From Leptospira perdikensis (GTDB lineage: Bacteria > Spirochaetota > Leptospiria > Leptospirales > Leptospiraceae): a stretch of 64,000 bases of DNA. A model generated the notes under the pieces. It saw nothing but the letters and a program-made list of their open reading frames with translations. It was not told the DNA's origin and did no database searches. The translations under genes and the position numbers were made by a program. The stretch covers positions 136,072 to 200,071 of the forward strand of contig NZ_RQGA01000011.1 in NCBI RefSeq assembly GCF_004769575.1, written 5' to 3'. Shown here one piece after another: positions 18,300 to 27,568 of the stretch. How positions within the stretch are numbered: position 1 is the first letter of the stretch; each line of letters opens with the position of its first letter.

Positions 18300-18655
18300 T
18301 GGGAATCTTCCTCGTCGAGTTGGAATCCTTCCATAGCGGCAGACAAATCAGGAAAAATTTCAAATACTTTATCGAGCATTGTAATTTCAAACAACTGAAT
18401 CAAATCTTCGTCAACCACAATGACTTTGATATCACCGCTCATCGGCTTTAACTTACGTTTGGTGGCAACAAAAATACCCAGCGCTGTGGAGCAAATATGA
18501 TGAACCTTTGTTAGATCCAGAATGATTTTTTTGACGGAGCTTTGAGTGAGTTTTGAAAGTTCTTTTTCAATTTCGTCGGAATCAACCTTGAGGATGGCCC
18601 CAGAAAACTTAATAATCCTAATGTCATCCTTGACTTGAACATCCATTCGATTCAA
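18296..18655 (-). CDS. STAS-domain anti-sigma-factor antagonist
   Basis: 119 residues of a single STAS domain (SpoIIAA/RsbV family). VKKIILDLTKVHHICSTALG around residues 41-60 contains the switch position, with Ser56/Thr57 as candidate phosphosites. Such proteins bind an anti-sigma kinase when dephosphorylated and are reactivated by PP2C phosphatases, two of which are encoded in this window. It overlaps the end of comF by 4 bp and its stop overlaps the rdgB start. Confidence 0.85.
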   Translation of the reverse strand: MNRMDVQVKDDIRIIKFSGAILKVDSDEIEKELSKLTQSSVKKIILDLTKVHHICSTALGIFVATKRKLKPMSGDIKVIVVDEDLIQLFEITMLDKVFEIFPDLSAAMEGFQLDEEDSH

Positions 18656-19329
18656 TCACCCCCGCTTAACAGTAAAACAACGCAAGTCACCTTTCTAACA
18701 CCAGCCTGTTTGTACAGCCTAGCGATTTCATTTACAGTGGCACCCGTTGTGAATATATCATCTACGATTAGAACATGAAGTCCTGCAATGATTCTATCAC
18801 TTTTTGCAAATTCAAACGCCTTTTTTGCATGAAAAAATCGACTCTCAAACCCTAAAGCTGACTGTTTGTCCACTGAAACCTTACGTAAGCTAGTATCTTC
18901 CCTGATTTTCCAGTATTTCTTCAATTTTGCGAAGAAGGCGTAAGCCGCATGATAAGGTCTTGGCCCTGATTTGGGAGAGGAAGGAACGGAAGCCAGCAAA
19001 TCCGGCGGATCCAATTTCAGAAGTTTTCTAAATCCTCTTTGTCCTAAACAAAAGTATTTTGCGAGTAATCGTTCATTTTGAAACTTCAGAGACTGGAAGA
19101 GGTCCTTTTCAATTCCACCTCGCCTTTGTAAATAGAAAGCCTGGTCATAAAAAACAAACCGATCGGATGGAAGTTTGACCTGATTTGATTTAGGATTTTG
19201 TTTTTGTGGGAGATAGTGTTTTTTCGTGCAAGGTTTGCAAACAGCCATCGTTTCCGAAAAACGATCATTGGTTCCGCAAAGGACACAAAACTTTGGAAAA
19301 ACAAAAGATAAAAAAGAAACCCCTCTCAT
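18652..19329 (-). CDS. ComF family phosphoribosyltransferase-like protein
   Basis: 225 residues. The N-terminal zinc-finger pattern (FCVLCG and CKPC, about residues 14-36) and a C-terminal PRPP-binding loop VLIVDDIFTTGATVNEIA are the two hallmarks of ComF/GntX proteins. ComF supports DNA uptake in competent bacteria, but many homologues are in non-competent species and their role is unsettled. It overlaps the STAS gene by 4 bp. Its start codon lies in the loop of a short hairpin (19319-19341). Confidence 0.8.
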   Translation of the reverse strand: MRGVSFLSFVFPKFCVLCGTNDRFSETMAVCKPCTKKHYLPQKQNPKSNQVKLPSDRFVFYDQAFYLQRRGGIEKDLFQSLKFQNERLLAKYFCLGQRGFRKLLKLDPPDLLASVPSSPKSGPRPYHAAYAFFAKLKKYWKIREDTSLRKVSVDKQSALGFESRFFHAKKAFEFAKSDRIIAGLHVLIVDDIFTTGATVNEIARLYKQAGVRKVTCVVLLLSGGD

Positions 19330-19341
19330 ATCAAAAGGGGT
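19319..19341 (-). promoter_or_regulatory. Hairpin with the comF start codon in its loop
   Basis: ACCCCT (19319-19324) and AGGGGT (19336-19341) form a 6-bp stem around an 11-nt loop that holds the comF ATG (19327-19329). A possible ribosome-binding sequence AAGGA lies just outside the stem. It might tune initiation, but the stem is short. Confidence 0.3.
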
Positions 19342-19381
19342 CCTTTTTGTAACCTTACGGTCCTAGTTTTTTTAAACGAAA

Positions 19382-20461
19382 CTACTTAGCAGGTGTAGTC
19401 GCTGCTGGAGCTGGTGTTTCTGTTTTTGGAGCTTCTGCTGATTTTTGGATCGTAGAAGTTGGAGGAGTTAAATCTACTGTGAGTTTTACTTCCACTACAT
19501 CAGATTGGTTTCCTACATTGTCCACTGCCATCGCTTTAATGACATGGTCACCTTGTGTTTCGATTGCAATTGCTTCTACATAAGGTTTGAATTCTTCTTC
19601 ATCAACTTTCACAAGAACCTTTTTGATTCCTGATTCTTTGTCAGTTGCATTTACATAAAATACATTCCCTTTTCTTTGAAAGTTTTTTCCATTGATATCA
19701 ACGAGTGGAAAAGAAGGAACGATTTCAATTGTAGGTTTCACATCATCCACGGTGATGATGATAGAAGATTCAGGAGAAGAGTTTCCGGATTTATCAGTTG
19801 CGGAATACTTAACTACGTTGGCTCCACCATTTTCCAATTTAATTGGATCTGCATAATTTTTTGCAGCTTCTTGGTTGATACTGAATTGTACTTTTTCAAC
19901 GCCTGTTTGTTGGTCTTCAGCAACAAGTGTGTATGTATTGTTCTTAGAAGCAAAAGGAACTCCGTCCAATACAAAGAACTGTTCTTGTGGAACTAAACTT
20001 ACACGAGGAGCAGTGTTATCAACGTGAAGGACAAGAATTTTTGGAGTTTCAGCGTTTCCTACTTTATCAACAGAACGGTAGTAAACTTCTGTAAGTCCTT
20101 CTTCAGAAATACGAATCGGTTGAGTATACTTTCTGTATTCGCCGTTTTTCGGTTTCCATTCAATAAAATCAATTGTAGAAGACTCATCTTTTGCATCTAA
20201 TGAAAAAGTAGTTTTGCTAGTAATGAAAAGAGCAGATGCATTAGAAGTAGAAGCACCGGAATCTTTTTTGTCACCCAAAATGTCTTTTACAGTTGTCTCA
20301 ACTTTATCAACACCATCTTTGGCTTGAGTAGAGGTAGATTCTGTTTTTTTGACTGCCTGGTCTTTTGTGGAAGTAGTGGCTTTTGGTGCAGCAACTTGTG
20401 CTGTGATTTGGCCTGCGAAAGATATTGTCAGTATGGCCAAAAGGTATTTGTGCGCCTGCAT
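19382..20461 (-). CDS. OmpL47-type repeat protein, secreted
   Basis: 359 residues. A signal peptide (about 1-21, ending AGQITAQ) precedes a Thr/Lys/Ser-rich linker and three or four Ig-like repeats of about 90 residues. The repeats contain YYRSVDKVGN, KYSATDKSGN and KAMAVDNVGN, the repeating (S/A)-x-D-x-x-GN turn found in leptospiral OmpL47-type and similar surface proteins. The C-terminus is Pro/Ala-rich. Likely surface or periplasmic; ligand unknown. It is divergent from the FlaA-family gene. Confidence 0.75.
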   Translation of the reverse strand: MQAHKYLLAILTISFAGQITAQVAAPKATTSTKDQAVKKTESTSTQAKDGVDKVETTVKDILGDKKDSGASTSNASALFITSKTTFSLDAKDESSTIDFIEWKPKNGEYRKYTQPIRISEEGLTEVYYRSVDKVGNAETPKILVLHVDNTAPRVSLVPQEQFFVLDGVPFASKNNTYTLVAEDQQTGVEKVQFSINQEAAKNYADPIKLENGGANVVKYSATDKSGNSSPESSIIITVDDVKPTIEIVPSFPLVDINGKNFQRKGNVFYVNATDKESGIKKVLVKVDEEEFKPYVEAIAIETQGDHVIKAMAVDNVGNQSDVVEVKLTVDLTPPTSTIQKSAEAPKTETPAPAATTPAK

Positions 20462-20525
20462 TTGTATAAGTCTCCTTTTTACAGATAAAACATATATATC
20501 CCCCTTCTAAGGAATTATTGTCAAC

Positions 20526-21167
20526 ATGATTGCACTGAGAAACTTAAGGAAACTTACACTTTTTCTTTTCTTGTTTGGAATGGTTCCGATTCAGGCTGAG
20601 ACTGGGATTTGGCGGGAGATTTTACTCGAAAACTTTGAATTGTCCAACTACAATCAGGGAAACCTGCGCACTAAATTGGAAAAAGGTACAAGACTTCCTG
20701 AAATCGCCCTTTCTTCCAACTTTACAGCTCCCATTCCTGGATCCAAACAAGCCCTTGTCTTACGAATCCCAAAAGACGCCAATTTTCCTTTTTCTTTATA
20801 CTTTCCAAAACCCATAGAAGTGAATGCCTTTATCAAAGAAATCACCATTCCCATCTATTCATCACAATCCAACGGGAACCTAACACTGATCATAGAATCA
20901 CAAGATGCAGAAGTGAGACAATTAAATCTCACTTCTCTAAACTATCGAGGATGGAAATCGATTACGGTTTCAATTTCAAAAAATTTTGATCAAAACGATA
21001 GAGTTTTTATGCAAAAAAGTTCCATATGTATACTGGGTTTTTTCTATTTACCTTTTGAAAACAACGATCCAAACCAAGAAGTCCTCATTGCCATTGATGA
21101 TATAACCGCCATTGTACGAGATAAATATAGGCCGCTTCGTAACAAAGAAATCCTTTTAGAAGATTGA
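20526..21167 (+). CDS. FlaA-family (flagellar sheath-like) protein
   Basis: 213 residues with a signal peptide (about 1-24, ending MVPIQA). The first strands (WREILLENFEL) and the LNYRGWKSITVSIS segment match the FlaA jelly-roll fold of spirochaetal periplasmic flagellar sheath proteins. Canonical leptospiral FlaA1/FlaA2 are larger, so this may be a paralogue or minor sheath protein. No other flagellar gene is nearby. Assignment is from pattern resemblance only. Confidence 0.55.
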   Translation: MIALRNLRKLTLFLFLFGMVPIQAETGIWREILLENFELSNYNQGNLRTKLEKGTRLPEIALSSNFTAPIPGSKQALVLRIPKDANFPFSLYFPKPIEVNAFIKEITIPIYSSQSNGNLTLIIESQDAEVRQLNLTSLNYRGWKSITVSISKNFDQNDRVFMQKSSICILGFFYLPFENNDPNQEVLIAIDDITAIVRDKYRPLRNKEILLED

Positions 21168-21244
21168 ATTTTCACCAATTTGTATCGATTCTTTCTGCAA
21201 AAAAACTCTTTTCTTCCCAACCTCATGACCGAACCTGATCCTAA

Positions 21245-21700
21245 ATGGAAATGGAACTGTCCCTAGAACAATACGAAACCCTGCTCAAGTTAGTGTATAT
21301 GGGAGATTGGGTCATTTCCACCTTGCAAGCCAAAGACAGGTCCGAAGATGAACCTGACACGGATTCTCGGTTTGCCGATGTGGTACGTCATGTTTTCTCA
21401 CAAGCAGAACATGCAGGCCTTGGAAACATTGTCCAAATCGACCAGAACAATGGTGAGCCCTATTTAACCCGAGAATTCGAGGAAGAAAGCGGTCTTGTTG
21501 ATATTCTGGAAGACTACGAAGACGAAGTATTCTGGCAAGCTCTCATCGAAAGACTGGCCCACAGAGATTTCCTTCGCCACTACGGGGAAACTGCCATCTC
21601 CCAAATGGCAATCGAAGAACGAATCGAAAAAGAAACTCCCTTTCATGACAAATGGGCCCAAGAGTTTCATGAAAACGGTCTTGAAAATTTAAAAATCTAA
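21245..21700 (+). CDS. Hypothetical acidic cytoplasmic protein
   Basis: 151 residues, not recognised. No signal peptide or membrane span; strongly acidic with predicted helices and charged clusters such as EEESGLVDILEDYEDEV. The start is the ATG at 21245; an adjacent in-frame ATG at 21251 is an alternative. It stands alone between the FlaA-family gene and a converging gene. Confidence 0.6.
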   Translation: MEMELSLEQYETLLKLVYMGDWVISTLQAKDRSEDEPDTDSRFADVVRHVFSQAEHAGLGNIVQIDQNNGEPYLTREFEEESGLVDILEDYEDEVFWQALIERLAHRDFLRHYGETAISQMAIEERIEKETPFHDKWAQEFHENGLENLKI

Positions 21701-21757
21701 CTGAAATTTTATTTCACCATAGCAGCTAACGTTCATTAGAGGAAAAATCATTCTCTC

Positions 21758-23302
21758 TTAGTTTCCGATATTCTTCTGTGGTTGGTTTAACTTAGGCCAA
21801 AGTAATTTATCTTCTCTTTCCTTTTTTTTGTTCATTGTTTCACTAAGCCTAGTTCGTAAGATAAATTCGATTTGGTCTTTTGAAATATTTGGTAACTGAT
21901 TCGCGTCCGATACATTCCCCAGATCTCTAAGTAACAACTGAATGGATTCGTAAGCCTTTTCATTTAAAAAATCTCCATTGGTTGGAAGATTAGGAATTCG
22001 GTTCCAAGTTTGAATTGCTTCGGATAAAAGTTTGGAATCTTTACGAGCCGTCCCTGCTTCCCAAAGAACTCTTCCTTTGTCGAAATAACCATCTTTGATA
22101 CGATACCCTTTTGGCGTTTTTGAAATCAAAGTGTCAATGATATCTATTCTTTTTTTAGAATACGCTTCCTCTACATCTTTTACTGAAAATAGTTTTTTAT
22201 CTTGTAATAACTTTTTATATTTCTGTTCTACTCTTCGTAACGTTTCATACCGCAACGTTTCTTTTTGTTCCGGTGTTGCCAGTTTCAAATATTCTTTTGC
22301 GTGAAAATATTGTTCGAGTGCTCGTGTTTGGATTTCGTAAATATTTTCTATGGTAAAAAGAATCTCGGTTCCGGTATTGGTTCCTAAGTTTGCAGAAAGA
22401 GCTGCCATCATTTGTCTAAGGAAATCTTCCTTATTTAGATTTTCTTGAAAGTAATCAATAGCAAAATAACTCGGATCCCCACTAAAAGGATAGGCCAACC
22501 TTTGTAAATTCTCATAATACAAATCCCTAACAAAAAAACTAAGATCTCCTTTGTCTGGATCATAACCCATAAACCGGGAAATAAACTCATCTAATTGTTT
22601 TTCTTTTTTCTGTTTGAGTGTTTTATCTAAGTATTTATTTCGATCCTCTTTAGGCATAGAAAGTGGAGACTTTGGCTCCGCCTCTCCCTCTTTAGAGACA
22701 CGCATAGTAATCGGCGGAGAGGATTCATCTCCCTTCCGGAACTCTTCTATAATACGATTTCTTTCTTTATGAACAAATAAATTGTCCTCTGCCGTTTCTA
22801 TATCCACCCGAAAAGGATCACGAATTCCTTTTACTGTAGGGAGAACATCTTTAACAATGATATCCTCATAATCACGATTACGTTTGATGTAAGAATCCGC
22901 AACTCCCGAATTTTCATTGATCTGATCGTATTCGTTTTTAAATTGTTTGCGTAAGGTAGATGTACCTTCCAGATCCTTTACTAATTCTTCCCATTGGCTT
23001 CCCTTATATTTTCCCTTAGAGAACCCTCCGCCATCACCGTCACCTTCTTCTCCATCACCTGGATCTTCAGTGGTTTCTGCATTTCCAAATTCACCACCGG
23101 ACTTACCAAAATTCATTTGAAATGCGACTTCTGCCTCCTCTTCCTGGGAATAAATCCAAGGAGGGCCACAGAGAGTTTTTTGATAAGGGGAATCCGAAGA
23201 ATTAAACGAATATATAATCAGTGTTATGTGAGACACAACAGAAAAATAAAATGCGAAATAAAATCTATTTTCGAATAGAAATTTAAGAATTCCTTTTCGC
23301 AT
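21758..23302 (-). CDS. Hypothetical membrane-anchored protein downstream of lnt
   Basis: 514 residues, not recognised. One N-terminal span (about residues 13-31), then a Gly/Asp/Glu-rich stretch (DPGDGEEGDGDGGG) and a long charged helical region, probably extracytoplasmic. It overlaps the 3' end of lnt by 20 bp, so the two are translationally coupled. That suggests an envelope function, but no domain is evident. Confidence 0.65.
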   Translation of the reverse strand: MRKGILKFLFENRFYFAFYFSVVSHITLIIYSFNSSDSPYQKTLCGPPWIYSQEEEAEVAFQMNFGKSGGEFGNAETTEDPGDGEEGDGDGGGFSKGKYKGSQWEELVKDLEGTSTLRKQFKNEYDQINENSGVADSYIKRNRDYEDIIVKDVLPTVKGIRDPFRVDIETAEDNLFVHKERNRIIEEFRKGDESSPPITMRVSKEGEAEPKSPLSMPKEDRNKYLDKTLKQKKEKQLDEFISRFMGYDPDKGDLSFFVRDLYYENLQRLAYPFSGDPSYFAIDYFQENLNKEDFLRQMMAALSANLGTNTGTEILFTIENIYEIQTRALEQYFHAKEYLKLATPEQKETLRYETLRRVEQKYKKLLQDKKLFSVKDVEEAYSKKRIDIIDTLISKTPKGYRIKDGYFDKGRVLWEAGTARKDSKLLSEAIQTWNRIPNLPTNGDFLNEKAYESIQLLLRDLGNVSDANQLPNISKDQIEFILRTRLSETMNKKKEREDKLLWPKLNQPQKNIGN

Positions 23303-25046
23303 AAAAGAAAAACACTAATCCAACAATTCCCATAAACAAATAGGAAAGTAGATTTCCATACAATCTATAAAAAGTCATTTCACCCGGAATCACTTGTACT
23401 TTTTTTCGGATCACAGCAGTGGTTTCAATAGGGGTAAAATCGTTGTCAATATTCCGTCCCAAATGATCCGTAAATACCGACGTGCCGGAGTTAGTCGAAC
23501 GAACAATCCACTTACGGAACTCAATAGCGCGAAGTCGTCCCAAAGTATGATGTTGGTAAGTTTCCACTGAGTTCCCATACCATTTATCATTGGTCACGTT
23601 AACAATAAAATCAGGATCTCCTTGAAACTTTCTTACAAATTCGGATATGATCACTTCATAACAAATCAAAGGTAAAAAACTACCGATTTGTTTTTCTTCC
23701 ACCTTGTCTTTCGAATAGTATTCACGGACACTTGCCGGTCCCATCGTCATTGTATCTTCAAAATGGAGAGCTTTTGATTGAGAAGAATCGTTCTTGCGAG
23801 ATTCATAATATGGAATTAAATCGAGATTAGTTCCGGGTGCAAATTGTCCGGTTTGACCAGACAAAGCATACATCCATTCAAATGGCATATATTCCCCAAA
23901 GATCAGCAAAAAAACCTTTTGATAACTATTCCTTCTTTCTCCATTTGGATTCATAAGCACAGACGAATTATACATCCGAACATCTCGTCTAGAAATTCTC
24001 CCTGGAAGTGCCGTTGGAACCAAATCGGCATCCAATTCATTATAAAAAACATTGGTGCCATGACGAAGACTAAGGATGGCCATTAGAGATTCAAACTGGT
24101 GCCAATAGATACGACTATATCTTGTTACTTCGGTATCATGAGTGGTAAAAAAAGGAACTCCTGATTCGGGTAAAACTACAAGATCCACAGGATTCCCTGT
24201 CAGTTCTCTTTCAGCCATAGTATCAATGCGAGTCATTAGATTTCGAATCTCTTCTGCAGGATTACGTCCGTCTCGAAATTCTAAAGGAGCATTGGGTTGT
24301 ATCACCAAAACATCACGTTCCGCAACAGGTTTTACATTCGACCATTTATGAAATAAATAATATCCGTTCCCAAAAAACAAAATAATTACTAAACCAAGGC
24401 CGATACCACCGAATACAAATTGTTTTCGAAATCTTTTGTGTTTAGAAAGAAAGTGTGTAAACAATCGGAGAAAGGTTTTTGGCTTTCTAAGTGAAAATAG
24501 ATAATAGGAAACAAAAAAAAGAAATGCAGACAGTCCGTACGCACTCGTATACTCTGCGTTTTGTGCCAGAATATGATGTTCAGCAACAACGTTTCCGAAA
24601 TACCAAGGGAATACTTGTGGTGTAAAAAACTCGGCAAAAAGAATCGAAAACGAAGCAATGAGTGGGAAAAATCGCCCCACTCGTTTTGCTAAAAAAGAAA
24701 AAACCAAAAGATACACGGGGAATTTGAAATTCAGAAGGATCGCCGAACCAACAAAAATGGGAACAGCTAAATACCAGTCAAAACCACCAAATACAGTGGT
24801 CATATGATAAACCCAATGAAAAGAAACTAAATAGAAAAGTATCGCAAAACCAAATCCGTGATAGATGAGTTTTCTCCATTCACCACGATTTTGTTTTTCG
24901 ATGATAAAAAGCCCAAACGGAGCCAACCAAACAAAAAAAGGTAAATTAAGGGGAGCAAAAGAAAGGAAGGAAAATGCTGCAGTGAGCGAATACAAAAAAA
25001 CGGATATGATACCTTTGCGCGAAATTAAAAAACGTAAGAGTTTCAT
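23283..25046 (-). CDS. lnt: Apolipoprotein N-acyltransferase Lnt
   Basis: 587-residue inner-membrane enzyme that adds the third acyl chain to lipoproteins. The N-terminal half has about seven hydrophobic spans; the C-terminal half is a nitrilase-fold domain with the catalytic triad visible as Glu294 (VLPESG), Lys377 (YQKVFLLIFGEYMPF) and Cys462 (PLICYE), plus a final span. It is longer than the E. coli enzyme (about 510 residues), mainly through insertions in the nitrilase domain. It is 24 bp downstream of the PIN-TRAM gene on the same strand. Confidence 0.93.
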   Translation of the reverse strand: MKLLRFLISRKGIISVFLYSLTAAFSFLSFAPLNLPFFVWLAPFGLFIIEKQNRGEWRKLIYHGFGFAILFYLVSFHWVYHMTTVFGGFDWYLAVPIFVGSAILLNFKFPVYLLVFSFLAKRVGRFFPLIASFSILFAEFFTPQVFPWYFGNVVAEHHILAQNAEYTSAYGLSAFLFFVSYYLFSLRKPKTFLRLFTHFLSKHKRFRKQFVFGGIGLGLVIILFFGNGYYLFHKWSNVKPVAERDVLVIQPNAPLEFRDGRNPAEEIRNLMTRIDTMAERELTGNPVDLVVLPESGVPFFTTHDTEVTRYSRIYWHQFESLMAILSLRHGTNVFYNELDADLVPTALPGRISRRDVRMYNSSVLMNPNGERRNSYQKVFLLIFGEYMPFEWMYALSGQTGQFAPGTNLDLIPYYESRKNDSSQSKALHFEDTMTMGPASVREYYSKDKVEEKQIGSFLPLICYEVIISEFVRKFQGDPDFIVNVTNDKWYGNSVETYQHHTLGRLRAIEFRKWIVRSTNSGTSVFTDHLGRNIDNDFTPIETTAVIRKKVQVIPGEMTFYRLYGNLLSYLFMGIVGLVFFFYAKRNS

Positions 25047-25070
25047 ACCCGTTAGACTACTAAAAGTGGA

Positions 25071-26108
25071 TTACGATTTGTTGTAGTTATTGTTACCGTT
25101 TTGCACTTTTGTGAAAATCATCTTTCCGGCAGCGGTTTGAATGATACTTGTCACAACCACTCGCACGTCTTTTCCCACTAAGTGGCCACCGTTTTCAATG
25201 ACAACCATAGTTCCATCTTCTAAATAACCAATCCCTTGGTTTTCGTCCTTTCCTTCTTTAATGACGGAAATTTGGAATTCTTCTCCGGGAAGAACCACTG
25301 GTTTTAAGGCATTAGCAAGATTATTCAAATTGAGAACTCGAACCCCTTGTAATTCAGCCACCTTGTTTAAGTTGAAGTCGTTGGTAACAACGGCTCCACC
25401 TGTATCACGTGCTAGTTTCACAAGTTTAGCATCCACTTCTCTTGTATCTGAATAATCAGTATAAGTGATTTTAACTTCGATAGAACCTTTTCTTTGGAGT
25501 TTGTTTAACATCTCAAGACCACGTCTTCCGCGAGCTCTTTTGATTGGGTCAGAAGAATCGGAAATGAGTTGGATCTCACGTAAAACAAAGTTTGGAAGGA
25601 TGAGTGGACCATCCAAAAAATGCGTGTCAGCGATATCTAAAATACGGCCATCGATCACAACAGATGTATCCAGAATTTTATCGCGGATTTGGCTATTCGA
25701 TGTTTCGAGTCCTGGAATTTGAAAACTAGAACCAGCTCCACCGGCCCCACCACCAAAAATCGCAAGACCAGGCTTTTTCGCGAAAGCAGTTCCTGTTTTG
25801 ATTCCTGTTAGGAACAAAAGAACAGCAACAAAGATAGCAATGGATTTATATCCGTAATCGTTAAGGAGACTCACAGGGAATGCCGCAATCGACAAACCAA
25901 GAAGTGCTCCAACACTGGCACAAAGTAAAATATCAGCTTTGATTTCAGGGAATAATTTTCTCTCACCTAACACGAGGATTAGGGAATAAACGAGAATGAT
26001 TCCAGCAAGTGTCCCCGCCAAAACGAGGTTTTGCGATTCCGAATATAAGAAGAAAAACGATACCGAAGAGACGATGATCGTCCCAAGGGCTGAAAGTAAG
26101 TGTTTCAT
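25071..26108 (-). CDS. Membrane PIN-TRAM domain protein (YacL-like)
   Basis: 345 residues. Four hydrophobic spans in the first ~105 residues are followed by a PIN nuclease-like domain (about 145-255) with Asp147 and Asp153 in [14 protein letters not shown] and a later [12 protein letters not shown] acidic block, then a TRAM RNA-binding domain (about 275-335). This architecture matches Bacillus YacL and relatives, usually next to carD as here. Predicted membrane-bound RNA-binding or endoribonuclease activity; the substrate is unknown. Confidence 0.88.
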   Translation of the reverse strand: MKHLLSALGTIIVSSVSFFFLYSESQNLVLAGTLAGIILVYSLILVLGERKLFPEIKADILLCASVGALLGLSIAAFPVSLLNDYGYKSIAIFVAVLLFLTGIKTGTAFAKKPGLAIFGGGAGGAGSSFQIPGLETSNSQIRDKILDTSVVIDGRILDIADTHFLDGPLILPNFVLREIQLISDSSDPIKRARGRRGLEMLNKLQRKGSIEVKITYTDYSDTREVDAKLVKLARDTGGAVVTNDFNLNKVAELQGVRVLNLNNLANALKPVVLPGEEFQISVIKEGKDENQGIGYLEDGTMVVIENGGHLVGKDVRVVVTSIIQTAAGKMIFTKVQNGNNNYNKS

Positions 26109-26147
26109 AACTCAATCCTTATAAAAGAGTTGAGCAAAAACGGAAGT

Positions 26148-26729
26148 TTATTCTAAATCTAGATCATCATCCAATTCTTTTGGAGGTGGTGCTGGAGCCA
26201 ATCCCTGAACCGAAGCCGCTAACACATCGGAGACGATGTTTCCTGCTTCTTCCTGGGGTACACCTTTACTAAGTGCAATTTCCATCTTTACTAAATTATA
26301 GGCGCTCTCATAGAGCTTTCTTTCCATAATGGAAAGTTCTTTGCCATAGGCACGTCTGTAAAGATTACGGCAAACATCAGCCACCTCGAAAATGGAACCA
26401 GACTTGATCTTGTTCATATTGTTCTGGTAACGGACTTTCCAGTCCTCTTCCGTGTCGACCTCATCCTTTTTTAGGAGAGTGAGAACTTTTTTGATCTCTT
26501 TTTTATCAATGATCGACCGGATACCCACATCCATTGCGCGATCCACCGGGATAGAGACCTTCATTTTGGAACCTTGAATTTCCAAACTGTAACAGTCCTT
26601 TTTCTTTCCCAGAATCAGCTTTTTTGCAACTTCTGTGACTTCACCTACTCCATGGATGGGGTATACAACATAGTCCCCAACCTTGAATTTAGGCTCTTTA
26701 GTTTTTTCGTTTAGTTTTTTTGTAGCCAA
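26148..26729 (-). CDS. CarD family transcriptional regulator
   Basis: 193 residues. The N-terminal CarD/TRCF Tudor-like domain (about 15-75) is clear from [17 protein letters not shown] and [18 protein letters not shown], followed by a helical DNA-contacting domain and an acidic tail ([10 protein letters not shown]). CarD binds the RNA polymerase beta subunit and stabilises open promoter complexes, especially rRNA promoters. Lies 39 bp upstream of the PIN-TRAM gene, a common pairing. Confidence 0.9.
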   Translation of the reverse strand: MATKKLNEKTKEPKFKVGDYVVYPIHGVGEVTEVAKKLILGKKKDCYSLEIQGSKMKVSIPVDRAMDVGIRSIIDKKEIKKVLTLLKKDEVDTEEDWKVRYQNNMNKIKSGSIFEVADVCRNLYRRAYGKELSIMERKLYESAYNLVKMEIALSKGVPQEEAGNIVSDVLAASVQGLAPAPPPKELDDDLDLE

Positions 26730-26812
26730 GTAAGTATAATAACTTCCGTAAATACTCTTGGCATCACTATACCTGAAAATTGACGAATGTCAAGGAAGTT
26801 GACAAAAATAGT

Positions 26813-27424
26813 TTAGAATCGAATGGTTTTTACCCCAGCGTCGGTAAGAGAAGGGAGTTTGGACTTAACCGCTTCTAAAGTTTCCTTAGCATCATCCAAC
26901 CGATAGAAGTAACCTGCAAAGAGTTTCCCAGTGGAGGTACGAAAGATCCGGCCTCGTAAACTTGGATTTGTATCAATCAATTGTTTGCCGACTGCCACCG
27001 CTTCTTCCGGTGTGAAATCCCCAATTTGTACCATATAGTTGATTTGGTCATTTTTGGGCGGAAACTTCAAGGTAGCCGGAAACGGGGATCCCGAAGCCGA
27101 ATCGGATCCTTCTGCCCGACTTTCTTCTTGGTTCGGTGTTTCCTGAGCTGATTCTGTCAGTTTGGGCGCTGGCAATTTATGGGAACCTACATTCGAAAAT
27201 GATGTTTCCGAGTTTTCTTTGAATTTGGTTTCCTTTTGTCCGAGTTGGATTCCCACAACCATTCCCGAAGTAAAAAGTAAAATCCCACCAATGAGAAGTA
27301 TGAATGCCGACTTCGGTTTGGGAGAATTTCCCAAATATGATGGAGTTTGCGGAGAATAGGAAGGAACCTCGCCCTCAAAGGGTCGACCGGATCTAAGCTT
27401 TCTTGAATAGTCTATATTTTGCAT
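26813..27424 (-). CDS. SPOR-domain membrane protein
   Basis: 203 residues. A short cytoplasmic N-terminus, one span near residues 38-58, a Ser/Glu-rich linker, and a C-terminal SPOR domain (about 128-203) with NYMVQIGDFTPEEAVAVGKQL and FAGYFYRLDDAKETLEAVK. SPOR domains bind denuded septal peptidoglycan, so this protein probably localises to the division site. It heads a run of same-strand genes; 83 bp separate it from carD. Confidence 0.85.
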   Translation of the reverse strand: MQNIDYSRKLRSGRPFEGEVPSYSPQTPSYLGNSPKPKSAFILLIGGILLFTSGMVVGIQLGQKETKFKENSETSFSNVGSHKLPAPKLTESAQETPNQEESRAEGSDSASGSPFPATLKFPPKNDQINYMVQIGDFTPEEAVAVGKQLIDTNPSLRGRIFRTSTGKLFAGYFYRLDDAKETLEAVKSKLPSLTDAGVKTIRF

Positions 27425-27568
27425 GGGTCTTCCGGTATCTCTATTACTCTAATTGTCGGACACCGATTCCAAAAAATAGAATGATTTTTGATGAAATCGA
27501 AAGGACCTCCGTTTGTTAGATCGTAGTTGAAATCACTAGTCCTATTTCAAAAATGATATTAACAAATC

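Noticed and set aside
19330..19375. Direct repeat of GGTCC between comF and the OmpL47-type gene
   Set aside because: Short direct repeat and no pairing that would make a terminator; not distinguishable from chance.
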